DNA from: DAHUXD01 sp963736455
GTDB taxonomy: Bacteria; Acidobacteriota; Thermoanaerobaculia; UBA5066; Gp7-AA6
Assembly: GCA_963736455.1 (NCBI GenBank)
Contig: CAVTON010000002.1
Coordinates: 62,001 to 126,000, forward strand
Direction of reading: 5' to 3'
DNA length: 64,000 bases
Shown one piece after another: positions 16,051 to 24,020 of this stretch (its first letter is position 1; the number at the start of each line of letters is the position of its first letter). A model generated the notes under the pieces. It ran no database searches. It saw only the letters and a program-made list of their open reading frames with translations, and had not been told where the DNA came from. Made by a program: the position numbers and the translations under genes.

Positions 16051-16119
16051 GATTCGATCGTCGCCCGGCCGCTCGGAGACCGGCGATGCGCTTCCGCAAG
16101 ACAGGAAACAGGAGTCGAG

Positions 16120-18045
16120 ATGGGTTCCGTGGAGCCGAGGCTCGTGTCCATGGCGGGTCCGCTGCAGGGGTCCGTGCATTGGCTCGAGACCGACGAGGTC
16201 ACGATCGGGCGCGATCTGTCCAATACGCTTCCCGTCGCCGACTCCAAGGCTTCCCGCCGCCATTCCGTTCTGACGAGGTCGGGCGACTCCTACGAGATCT
16301 CGGACTGCGAGAGCACCAACGGCACGTTCGTCAACGGCGTGCCCGCCATGCGCCGCCGGCTCGAGCACGGCGACCAGGTCGAGATCGGCGCCTCGAAGTT
16401 CCTCTTCCTGCTCCGCGACGCCGACCTCCGCGACGGGGCGGCCGATGGCCGGCTCGATTTGAACGACGTCCGAATGGGCTCGACGGTACGCCTCTCGCCG
16501 GCCGAGGCGCTCTACCTCCAGCCGGATCGCGTCCGCGCCGCGCTGCCCGCGACACCCGAGGGCCGGATCGGCCAGGATCTGCAGGTCCTTCTCGCGGCGA
16601 GCCGCCGCGTCGCCACGGCCCGCTCCCTGCCGGACCTCGGCTCGACGCTCGTCGACCTCGCCCTCGAGGCCGTTCCGGCCGAGCGCGGCGCCCTGCTCGT
16701 TCCCGATGAGGGGGATGGCTTCCATGCGGCGGCGCAGAAGGATCGCGTGGCCGGCCGGCCCCGCGCCCTGCCGGTCAGCCGGACCGTGCTCGCGCAGATC
16801 CGGCGCGATCGGGAGGCGATTTTCTCGAACGACCTGAGCGAGCCCGGGACCCTTCGCGAGGCCGACAGCCTGGTCGCCTCGCCCGTTCGGGCGCTCGTCG
16901 CGGTGCCGATCGCGGTGGGGGAATCGCTCTTCGGCGTGCTCTACCTGGATTCCGGCAGCCCGGAGTTCCGGGTCACGGAGGCCGACCTCCAGCTCCTGAT
17001 GGGCCTCGCGAACATCGCCGCCGGAGCCTTCGAGAACGTCCGCCACCTCGAGCGCCTCGAGAGCGAGCGGGAGCGGCTCCGCGCCGAGGGGAGCTCTCGT
17101 TCCGAAATGGTCGGCGAGAGTCCGGCCATCCGGCGGGTGCATGAGTTCATCGCCCGCGTGGCCCGGGCCGAGGCGACGGTCCTCATCCTCGGCGAGAGCG
17201 GCACCGGCAAGGAACTCGCGGCGCGGGCGATCCACCGCGCGAGCCCCCGGTCGAACGCCCCGTTCGTCGCGATCCACTGCGCGGCGCTGGCCGAAACCGT
17301 GCTGGAGAGCGAGCTGTTCGGCCACGAGAAGGGGGCGTTCACGGGCGCCCTGGCCCAGAAGAAGGGGAAGATCGAGGCGGCCGACGGCGGCACGATCTTC
17401 CTCGACGAGATCGGCGAGCTCTCTCCGGCCGCGCAGGTCAAGCTGCTGCGGGTGCTGCAGGAACGGGAGTTCGAGCGCGTCGGAGGAACGCGCCCGATCC
17501 GCGTGGACATCCGGGTCGTCGCCGCGACCAACAAGAACCTCGAGAAGGAGAGCGCGGCGGGCCGGTTTCGGGAGGACCTCTACTATCGCCTGAGCGTCGT
17601 GTCGATCACGATGCCGGCGCTTCGCGAGCGGCGGGAAGACATCGGTTTGCTCGCGAGCTATTTCGCCGCCCGGTTCGGCCAGAAGCTGCGCAATCGGATC
17701 CCGGGGATCTCGCCCGAGGCGCGGGCGATCCTCTACCGATACGACTGGCCGGGCAACGTTCGCGAGCTCGCCAACGCGATCGAGCGCGCGATCGTGCTCG
17801 GCTCGGGCGAGGACATCGCGCCCGAGGACCTTCCCGAAGCCCTGCTCGAGGGCGGGGCATCCTCGGAGCCTCCGCTGACGACGTACCACGACACCGTGAA
17901 CGCGGCCAAGCGCCACATCATCCTCGAGGCGACCCGCGAGGCGCGCGGCAGCTATACCGAGGCGGCCCGGAGGCTGGGCGTCCACCCCAATTACCTTCAC
18001 CGGCTCGTCCGAAACCTGAACCTCAAGGACGAGATCCAGAAATGA
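16120..18045 (+). CDS. FHA-GAF-AAA+-Fis sigma-54-dependent transcriptional activator
   Basis: This 641-residue enhancer-binding protein has an N-terminal FHA domain (about 10-100; TIGRDLSN...SRRHSV...STNGTFVNG). It binds phosphothreonine and so suggests control by Ser/Thr kinases. A GAF domain follows (about 150-310). The AAA+ domain (about 335-565) has Walker A GESGTGKE (358-365), the sigma-54 loop GAFTGA (405-410), Walker B IFLDEIGEL and GNVREL. A Fis-type helix-turn-helix ends the protein (AARRLGVHPNYLHRL). It opens promoters bound by sigma-54 RNA polymerase using ATP. It sits between two repeats bearing sigma-54 promoters and next to two kinase genes. Its last codons lie within the start of repeat copy 2. 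Confidence 0.97.
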   Translation: MGSVEPRLVSMAGPLQGSVHWLETDEVTIGRDLSNTLPVADSKASRRHSVLTRSGDSYEISDCESTNGTFVNGVPAMRRRLEHGDQVEIGASKFLFLLRDADLRDGAADGRLDLNDVRMGSTVRLSPAEALYLQPDRVRAALPATPEGRIGQDLQVLLAASRRVATARSLPDLGSTLVDLALEAVPAERGALLVPDEGDGFHAAAQKDRVAGRPRALPVSRTVLAQIRRDREAIFSNDLSEPGTLREADSLVASPVRALVAVPIAVGESLFGVLYLDSGSPEFRVTEADLQLLMGLANIAAGAFENVRHLERLESERERLRAEGSSRSEMVGESPAIRRVHEFIARVARAEATVLILGESGTGKELAARAIHRASPRSNAPFVAIHCAALAETVLESELFGHEKGAFTGALAQKKGKIEAADGGTIFLDEIGELSPAAQVKLLRVLQEREFERVGGTRPIRVDIRVVAATNKNLEKESAAGRFREDLYYRLSVVSITMPALRERREDIGLLASYFAARFGQKLRNRIPGISPEARAILYRYDWPGNVRELANAIERAIVLGSGEDIAPEDLPEALLEGGASSEPPLTTYHDTVNAAKRHIILEATREARGSYTEAARRLGVHPNYLHRLVRNLNLKDEIQK

Positions 18046-18046
18046 A

Positions 18047-18072
18047 GCCGCCCGGCGGGAGAGCCGGGCGGC
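18047..18072. terminator. Hairpin between activator and secreted-protein gene 2
   Basis: The same perfect 10-bp GC stem as at 15456-15481 directly follows the activator stop (18043-18045) and lies downstream of the convergent small gene. It could end both transcripts. There is no strong T tract on either side. Confidence 0.55.
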
Positions 18073-18097
18073 GAGGGGATGGTTGGGGAAGAGGGAT

Positions 18098-18355
18098 TTA
18101 GCGGCTGAAGGGGACGGGCGGGAGGGTGTGTCCGCCGACGGTGCCGCGGGAGGTGCCGTTGCTGTTGGAGGAGGAGGAGCCGGACTTGGAGCCGCGGCTG
18201 GAGGTGCCGTTGGAGTTGCCCTTGCTGGAGGCCGGGGGAAGCGGGGTGCGGCAGGGGGCGACGACGCAGGTGACTCCCTTGGCGGCGGTGGCGATCGAGG
18301 GCGAGAAAGCGATCAGGGCGACGACCGAGAGAGCGATGGCGAGTACCTTCTTCAT
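18098..18355 (-). CDS. Small secreted Ser/Gly/Asn-rich protein, copy 2
   Basis: The 85-residue product is identical to that of 15507-15764, down to the nucleotide: signal peptide, CVVAPC pair, Ser/Gly/Asn-rich mature region and end VPFSR. It is convergent with the activator gene, whereas copy 1 is divergent from it. The ribosome-binding site is also identical. Perfect coding identity beside scattered upstream changes suggests recent duplication or gene conversion. Function is unknown; regulation by the neighbouring activator is the main clue. Confidence 0.8.
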   Translation of the reverse strand: MKKVLAIALSVVALIAFSPSIATAAKGVTCVVAPCRTPLPPASSKGNSNGTSSRGSKSGSSSSNSNGTSRGTVGGHTLPPVPFSR

Positions 18356-18434
18356 GACTTTCTCCTTTTTAAAACTTGTTGTGGTTTTCGGTTTCAATTT
18401 CGTTTTCTCTCTTGCGACTCGGGACGTAGAGAGA

Positions 18435-18448
18435 GCAACGGGCATGCC
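18435..18448 (-). promoter_or_regulatory. Sigma-54 promoter of secreted-protein gene 2
   Basis: The minus strand reads C-GGCATG-CCCG-TTGCT. It is the same element as in copy 1, but the -24 block carries C-to-T. The invariant GG-N10-GC is retained, so it is probably active with changed strength. Confidence 0.75.
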
Positions 18449-18603
18449 GGAAGTGGGAGAGCGAGGCGGCTGCGGGACAGTCGCGGCGAGGGACTGCGCG
18501 TAAGTGGTTGTCTCGAAAGCGCGGCGCGGGGTGGAGAAAAAGTTTTCGCGTGGGGCATCGCGCGCGCGAGCGATGCGCGCCGCCGCGGCCCGCCCGCCGA
18601 TTT

Positions 18604-18642
18604 CCTATCCAATCGGTTCTCGCACTCTATCCGTTCGGATAG
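18604..18642. promoter_or_regulatory. Putative activator binding sites (UAS), copy 2
   Basis: The palindrome CTATCCG-TT-CGGATAG (18627-18642) and its degenerate partner (18605-18616) are conserved. The single inserted A widens their spacing to 22 bp. Beyond this point the two repeat copies diverge completely. Confidence 0.5.
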
Positions 18643-18708
18643 GAAATCGCGCGCGCGAGGCCGCGCGCTCTCGCGCGCCGAGAATCTGCGAGCGCCGTCC
18701 CCGCCCGC

Positions 18709-18729
18709 GGGCGGCCCCAAGGACCGCCC
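18709..18729 (-). terminator. Possible terminator hairpin of kinase gene 1
   Basis: GGGCGG and CCGCCC form a 6-bp stem 14 bp beyond the kinase stop. There is no T tract. The rest of 18645-18742 is GC-rich and holds no gene I can support. Confidence 0.3.
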
Positions 18730-18742
18730 CTACCAAGACGCG

Positions 18743-21277
18743 CTAGCGCAGGCCTTCCGCGATCTGGAGGCTGCCGAGGGTTCGCGTGTACCCATAGGCA
18801 TAGGCGCGCGCATCCGGAGTCATCCGAATCGCGTCGATGTGATCGAGTCCCGTGCGGTCGGCGGGAGCGATCTCTCTCCAGAGCTCGCGGCGCCCCGTTT
18901 CGGTGTCCACTCGAAACACCCGGGCCGGCAGCTGGCTGCGCTTGAAGACGTAGAGCGACCGGCCGTCCGGGCTCCAGACGATCGGGATCTCGTCGGCCGC
19001 AGCGCCGGGCAGCGCCCGCGTCGTTCCGTCTTCCAGGCGGCAGATGAGGATCTTCCCCTGCGCTCCGACGGCCGCGGCGAAACGTCCGTCGGAAGAGACG
19101 ACGATCGGATCGCCTTCGAGCCCGTCGCGCGAGACCGCGCGAGGTTCCCCGCCCGCGAGCCCCTGCGCGTAGAGAGCGGGGGCGGCGCCGGCCTTCTGCG
19201 CGAGAAAGAGAACCCCGCTTCCGTCGGGCGAGAATCCGCCCCAGGGCATGGATCCGAGACCCCGGTGCTCGACGGCGCGCGCGAGTCCCGGCCCCGTTGG
19301 AAGAAGCAGGAATCGGTCCTGACCTCCGGCTTCCTCCGACTGCGACAGCACCCATCGGCCGTCCGGAGAGATCCCGAGCGCAGCGCCCTCGCCGAGATGC
19401 ATCGGCGCCGAACCGTCGATCTTACGGACGTAGATCGGCCCGCTGCGTCCGCCTCCTTCCTCGCGCTCCTCGAAGACGATCGAGCGGCCGTCCGCGGCGA
19501 TGGCGTCCAACCACGGCAGGTCCTTCCAGGAGAGGTCCCGCTCGAGCGCATCGCCCGGGGCGAGAGCCGCGATGCCTCGGGAGTAGACGTAGTCGGACAA
19601 CAGGACGCGGCCATCCGAGAAGATGTCGTGAAGAAAGAGACTCCCCGCCTCGTGGCGGACGAGGCGCTCGCGGCCCGAGGGACTCACGGCGAACAGGGCG
19701 TTTCGCCCGGGTCCTCTCCGGCCGGCGAACCAGACCTCGCTCTGGTCGGGACGCCAGGCCAGGCCCCCGACGAAGGCCCAGCCCCGCGAAAGCACGATCC
19801 TCGGCCCGGACCCCCGGATGAGGTTCACGCTGTAGCGATGGGAGGCGTCCTGTTCCACGAATGCGGTCTCGCCGTTGCGGGACAGGCGCAGGTAGGGGAT
19901 GTCTCCCGCGGTTTCGTAGACGGTCTTTCCGGCGGGGTACTCGATCCGGGTCTTTCCCTGAACCCGGCGCGCGACGGCCAGGCTCGAGCCATCGGCCGAC
20001 CAGTCGGCGACCGGCGCCTGCTCGAGGAGCGCACGCGGCGCGCCCCCGGCCAGAGGGACGCGCGCGAGCGTTCCGGAGTCCGGCCCGGATTCTCCGCGTC
20101 CGATCGCGATGGCCATCTCTCCGAGCGAGGAGATCGCGACGAGATTCCCGTCCGGCAGTCCGAGGTCCGCGGGCTCGCTGCCCGACCGGCTGGAGGAGAT
20201 GCGATATGGCCCTCCGCCGCGAGACGCGGAATACACGACCGTGCGCCCGTCCGGCGCGAACCGCGCCGCGAGCGCGCCGCCGAGCCGCGTCGTGACACGC
20301 TCGTACGAGGGAGGATCCGGATCGCGGACCGTCGCGCGCAGGAGCAGGGCGGCCGCGGCGCCCGCCGCGAGAAGGCCCGCGGCGGCCAGGGGCTTTCTCC
20401 AGCGGCGCGCGCGGCCATAGTCGATGGCGGTCGCCGCGGGCGCGGAAACGCCCGTGAGGGCTTCGAGGTCGAACGCCAGATCGTGCGCGGAGTGGAACCG
20501 CTCCTCGGGATTTTTCTCCAGGCAGTGGCGGATGATCCGCTCGAGCCCGGGGTGAATCTTGCGATTGGTCGTCGAGAGCTCGGGCGGCTCCCGCATCAGG
20601 ATCGCCGACATCGTGGACGCGGCGGAGTTGCCGTGAAATGCGCGCTGGCCGGCGAGCATTTCGTAGAGGATGGCGCCGATCGCGAAGACGTCCGAGCGCG
20701 CGTCGGCGGGACGGCCGCGGACCTGCTCGGGCGACATGTAACCGAAGGTCCCGAGAACGACGCCGGGCTCGGTGGCGGCCGAGCCCGTCGGCTCCGGGCG
20801 GATGAGCTTGGCGAGGCCGAAGTCCAGGATCTTCACCCGCCCGTCTTTGGTGACGAAGATGTTCTCGGGCTTCAGGTCGCGGTGGATGATCCCCTTGTCG
20901 TGCGCGGCGGCGAGGCCGCGAGCCGCCTGCAGGCCGAGCTCGGTCGCGCGCCGCGACGACATGGCCCCCGCGGACAGGCGCGCGCGAAGCGTCTCGCCCT
21001 CGAGCAGCTCGGACACGATGTAGGGACATCCCTCGTGGGTGCCGACGTCGTAGATCGCCGTGATGTTGGGGTGATTGAGCAATCCCGCCGCCTTGGCCTC
21101 CTGCTCGAACCGCCTCAGGCGATCGGGATCGCTCGAGAAACTCGAAGGAAGGATCTTGACCGCGACGTCGCGGCCGAGCCTCGGATCACGCGCGCGGTAG
21201 ACCTCACCCATTCCCCCCGCGCCGAGACGCGAGACGATCTCGTAGGGCCCTAGCCGGGCTCCCGTCTGCAGTGGCAT
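18743..21277 (-). CDS. Receptor-like Ser/Thr protein kinase with C-terminal beta-propeller, 1
   Basis: The 844-residue protein has a Hanks-type kinase domain (about 12-275): glycine loop GAGGMGEVY (19-27), Lys41 (VAVKILP), catalytic Asp134 (HRDLKPEN), Asp152 (DFG) and GYMSPEQ. One membrane helix follows (about AAAGLLAAGAAAALLLRA), then a long WD40-like/TolB-type propeller with repeated SPDGR-like blades, presumably periplasmic. It should phosphorylate Ser/Thr targets in response to an envelope signal. The neighbouring FHA-domain activator is a plausible target. It is divergent from a paralogous kinase, with 67 bp between the starts, and its ATG lies 7 nt from a predicted transcript start. Confidence 0.95.
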   Translation of the reverse strand: MPLQTGARLGPYEIVSRLGAGGMGEVYRARDPRLGRDVAVKILPSSFSSDPDRLRRFEQEAKAAGLLNHPNITAIYDVGTHEGCPYIVSELLEGETLRARLSAGAMSSRRATELGLQAARGLAAAHDKGIIHRDLKPENIFVTKDGRVKILDFGLAKLIRPEPTGSAATEPGVVLGTFGYMSPEQVRGRPADARSDVFAIGAILYEMLAGQRAFHGNSAASTMSAILMREPPELSTTNRKIHPGLERIIRHCLEKNPEERFHSAHDLAFDLEALTGVSAPAATAIDYGRARRWRKPLAAAGLLAAGAAAALLLRATVRDPDPPSYERVTTRLGGALAARFAPDGRTVVYSASRGGGPYRISSSRSGSEPADLGLPDGNLVAISSLGEMAIAIGRGESGPDSGTLARVPLAGGAPRALLEQAPVADWSADGSSLAVARRVQGKTRIEYPAGKTVYETAGDIPYLRLSRNGETAFVEQDASHRYSVNLIRGSGPRIVLSRGWAFVGGLAWRPDQSEVWFAGRRGPGRNALFAVSPSGRERLVRHEAGSLFLHDIFSDGRVLLSDYVYSRGIAALAPGDALERDLSWKDLPWLDAIAADGRSIVFEEREEGGGRSGPIYVRKIDGSAPMHLGEGAALGISPDGRWVLSQSEEAGGQDRFLLLPTGPGLARAVEHRGLGSMPWGGFSPDGSGVLFLAQKAGAAPALYAQGLAGGEPRAVSRDGLEGDPIVVSSDGRFAAAVGAQGKILICRLEDGTTRALPGAAADEIPIVWSPDGRSLYVFKRSQLPARVFRVDTETGRRELWREIAPADRTGLDHIDAIRMTPDARAYAYGYTRTLGSLQIAEGLR

Positions 21278-21290
21278 CGGTTGAGGCCGG

Positions 21291-21296
21291 ATTCTA
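21291..21296 (-). promoter_or_regulatory. -10 box TAGAAT of kinase gene 1
   Basis: TAGAAT on the minus strand predicts a leader of about 7 nt before the ATG at 21277. It lies 25 bp from the opposing box of kinase gene 2, so the two promoters are back to back. Confidence 0.5.
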
Positions 21297-21321
21297 CGTC
21301 GGCCGTCTCGGGCCGGCGGGC

Positions 21322-21327
21322 TAGAAT
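21322..21327 (+). promoter_or_regulatory. -10 box TAGAAT of kinase gene 2
   Basis: TAGAAT predicts a leader of about 11 nt before the ATG at 21345. Only one helical-turn pair separates it from the divergent box at 21291-21296, so the two kinase genes may share a control region. Confidence 0.5.
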
Positions 21328-21344
21328 TCGCGCAGGTCGAATCG

Positions 21345-24020
21345 ATGACTCTTTCCGCGGGGACTCGTCTGGGCGCCTACGAGATCCTTGCGCCGCTCGG
21401 TGCGGGAGGAATGGGGGAAGTCTACCGGGCGCGCGATGCTCGCCTGGGGCGCATCGTCGCGCTCAAGGTCCTCCCCGAGCGAGTCGCCTCCGATCCGGAC
21501 CGCCTCCGACGATTCGAGAAGGAAGCCCGGGCGGCTTCGGCCCTGAACCATCCGAACATCGTCGGGATCTTCGACGTCGGCAAGAGCAACGGGATCTCTT
21601 GGATCGCCATGGAGTGGGTTCCGGGAAAGACGCTCGGAGCCGTGTTGTCCGGAGGACCGCTCCCGATAAAGCAGGCGCTGCACGTCGCCGTTCAGGTCGC
21701 TGACGGGCTCGCACGAGCCCACGAGGCGGGAGTCGCGCATCGTGACCTCAAGCCCGAGAACCTGATGATTCAGCCGGACGGGTTCGTGAAGATTTTGGAC
21801 TTCGGACTGGCCAAGCTCACCGATCTCGCTCACCTCTCCGGTGATGGGTCGCGCTCGACGACGCAGACCGGACCCGGAGCGATTCTGGGAACCGTGGGCT
21901 ACATGTCCCCCGAGCAGGCGGCAGGGAACCCGGTCGACTTCCGCTCGGATCAGTTCTCGTTCGGCGCCGTGCTGTACGAGATGGCCACGGGAAAGCGCGC
22001 CTTCCGGGGCAAGACTGATGTCGACACGCTCGCCGCGATCCTCAACGAGGAGCCCGAACCGATCTCGCGGATTCGTCCAGCGGCTCCCCCGCCTCTGCGC
22101 TGGATCGTGGAGCGATGCCTGGCGAAGGATCCGCAGGATCGATTCTCCTCGACTCGCGACCTTGCGAGCGATCTGGCGAGCCTGCGTGACCATCTTCCCG
22201 AGCTCAGCGCGGAGCCGTGGCGCGCTCCGACCTCTGCATTCCGGCGTCGGAGCACGGGGCTGGCGGTCTTAATCGCGACAGGCCTGGCCCTGATCGCGGC
22301 CCTGGTGTTTCAGACCAAGACCGCAACGGGCCCGCAGCGGCCGCCTGCCGTGCGATTTACCATTGCGCCGCCGCCCGGCACGACCTTCAACTTCGGAACG
22401 ACGGAACCGGCGCCTCCCGCTCTTTCCCCGGGCGGAGAGGTGCTCGTCTTCGGCGCGAAGGGCTCGGACGGTCAAAACGAGCTCTGGCTTCGACGTCTGG
22501 ACGGAATGGCCGCCGTTCCGCTGGCCGGCACAGCCGGCGCGACGTATCCGTTCTGGTCTCCAGACGGCGCCTTCCTCGGCTTCTTCGCTGACGCGAAGCT
22601 GATGAAGATCGACATTCGAGGTGGCCCGCCCCAGACTCTGGCGGACGCGCCGGATGGGAGGGGCGGGTCCTGGGGTCGCGATGGGACGATTCTGTTCGCT
22701 CCGAGCCCGGAAGCTTCTATCGCCCGCGTTTCCTCGGGCGGCGGGGAGGTCACGGCGGCCACACGGATCGACCCCGGACGGACAGATGTCGCGCATCGGT
22801 GGCCGGTATTCCTTCCCGATGGAAGGCATTTCCTCTACTTTGCTCACGACCCGGGCCCGGCCGGCCGGGGCGGAATCTGGATCGGTTCGCTCGACTCGTT
22901 CGAGACGCGGCGGATCTTGCCGGATGCGACGAATGCGATCTACGTGGATCCGGGCTATCTCGTCTTCGCGAGGGAGGGAGCGCTGTTCGGCGTCCCCTTC
23001 GACGCCGCCAGGCTGAGGTTATCCGGCGAGCCCGTTTCGATTCTCAAGGACGTGCGCTATCAGCCGTACCGCTGGTACGGCGTGTTCGCTGCCTCGCAGA
23101 CCGGCGTTCTCGTCTACCAGTCGGGAGCCGCCCTGGAATCGTCCAGGCTCACGTGGTTCGACCGATCGGGAAAGCGGTTGGGCACGCTCGGCAGCGAGGG
23201 CGACTACGAAGGCCTCCGCCTCTCGCCCGACGCCTCGCGCTGCGCCGTGGAGGTTCGGGATTCTCGGAAGGGAACGATCGACCTCTGGATCTGGGAGATC
23301 GCCCGCGGAGTCACGACCCGCCTGACGAGCGGGCCGGGGATTCACGACGCCCCGGTCTGGTCACCCGACGGGAAGCGGATCGCTTTCTCGTGGAACCCGT
23401 CGGGGTTCTTCGACCTGTATCAGGTTCCCTCGTCCGGAGGGACCCTCGAGCTCCTCTGGCGCTCGGACGCCGGCAAGTCGCCGACGGACTGGTCCTCGGA
23501 CGGACGAACGATTACGTTTCACCAGTCCGGCCCGGGGACCGGATTTCACTGGGAGATCTGGGAGCTACCGATGCCGCCGGGGACTCCCGCGTCGCTGTTT
23601 CCTCGGACCGCCAACGAGCGCTTCGCCCGATTCTCCCCGGACGCGAAATGGGTGGCCTACTGTTCGGATGAGTCGGGCACTCAGGAGGTCTACCTGAGGG
23701 CGCTCCCGGGAGGGGATCGCAAGACGCGCGTGTCGGCGGGGGGCGGCACCCAGCCCATCTGGCGCCGCGACGGGAAGGAGCTGTACTACGTCGGCCCCGA
23801 CAACCGTCTCATGGCGGTAGAGATCCGATTCGGCCAGCCCTTGGAATTGGGCGAGCCCCGGGCGCTCTTCGAGGTGCGCGTGCGCGACACGGCGAGCGAC
23901 TCGTGGGTGCTCGACGCGGTTCCGGACGGGCAGCGATTTCTCGTGAATACGCGCCTGGAGGGCGCGCCCGATCCGCCGCTCAGCGTGGTGTTGAACTGGG
24001 TATCGGATCTGAAACGGTAG
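21345..24020 (+). CDS. Receptor-like Ser/Thr protein kinase with C-terminal beta-propeller, 2
   Basis: The 891-residue protein is a paralogue of the divergent kinase; the key residues fall at the same positions: GAGGMGEVY (19-27), Lys41 (VALKVLP), Asp134 (HRDLKPEN), then DFGLAKL and GYMSPEQ. A membrane helix (about LAVLIATGLALIAALVF) is followed by a WD40-like/TolB propeller with repeated SPDG motifs. The topology implies a cytoplasmic kinase and an extracytoplasmic sensor. It may act with kinase 1 on the FHA activator; this is inference from adjacency and FHA chemistry. Its 3' end overlaps the opposite-strand SagB-type gene by 41 bp. Confidence 0.95.
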   Translation: MTLSAGTRLGAYEILAPLGAGGMGEVYRARDARLGRIVALKVLPERVASDPDRLRRFEKEARAASALNHPNIVGIFDVGKSNGISWIAMEWVPGKTLGAVLSGGPLPIKQALHVAVQVADGLARAHEAGVAHRDLKPENLMIQPDGFVKILDFGLAKLTDLAHLSGDGSRSTTQTGPGAILGTVGYMSPEQAAGNPVDFRSDQFSFGAVLYEMATGKRAFRGKTDVDTLAAILNEEPEPISRIRPAAPPPLRWIVERCLAKDPQDRFSSTRDLASDLASLRDHLPELSAEPWRAPTSAFRRRSTGLAVLIATGLALIAALVFQTKTATGPQRPPAVRFTIAPPPGTTFNFGTTEPAPPALSPGGEVLVFGAKGSDGQNELWLRRLDGMAAVPLAGTAGATYPFWSPDGAFLGFFADAKLMKIDIRGGPPQTLADAPDGRGGSWGRDGTILFAPSPEASIARVSSGGGEVTAATRIDPGRTDVAHRWPVFLPDGRHFLYFAHDPGPAGRGGIWIGSLDSFETRRILPDATNAIYVDPGYLVFAREGALFGVPFDAARLRLSGEPVSILKDVRYQPYRWYGVFAASQTGVLVYQSGAALESSRLTWFDRSGKRLGTLGSEGDYEGLRLSPDASRCAVEVRDSRKGTIDLWIWEIARGVTTRLTSGPGIHDAPVWSPDGKRIAFSWNPSGFFDLYQVPSSGGTLELLWRSDAGKSPTDWSSDGRTITFHQSGPGTGFHWEIWELPMPPGTPASLFPRTANERFARFSPDAKWVAYCSDESGTQEVYLRALPGGDRKTRVSAGGGTQPIWRRDGKELYYVGPDNRLMAVEIRFGQPLELGEPRALFEVRVRDTASDSWVLDAVPDGQRFLVNTRLEGAPDPPLSVVLNWVSDLKR

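Larger units (their letters stand above)
15444..16052. repeat. 0.6-kb direct repeat, copy 1 (secreted-protein cassette)
   Basis: This 609-bp block recurs at 18035-18644 in the same orientation with three substitutions and one 1-bp indel. It comprises a terminator hairpin, the 85-aa secreted-protein gene (identical in both copies), its sigma-54 promoter, a GC-rich palindrome (15964-15985) and the two palindromic upstream sites. The two copies flank the sigma-54 activator gene. No inverted terminal repeats, target duplications or transposase accompany it. Confidence 0.97.
18035..18644. repeat. 0.6-kb direct repeat, copy 2 (secreted-protein cassette)
   Basis: This 610-bp block matches 15444-16052 with three substitutions (18444, 18454, 18554) and one inserted A (18624). 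All differences lie upstream of the small gene; its coding sequence is identical. The repeat starts inside the last codons of the activator gene, so the activator's stop TGA lies in the repeat. The same boundary sequence TCCAGAAATGA at copy 1 lies outside any gene. Confidence 0.97.

Noticed and set aside
15444..18644. Composite transposon with the 0.6-kb repeats as flanking elements
   Set aside because: No transposase, terminal inverted repeats or target-site duplications are seen, and each repeat carries a normal regulated gene.
18083..21253. A 1056-codon plus-strand open frame spanning repeat copy 2 and the kinase gene
   Set aside because: It runs antisense through a well-supported kinase and the small secreted-protein gene and has no recognisable motif.
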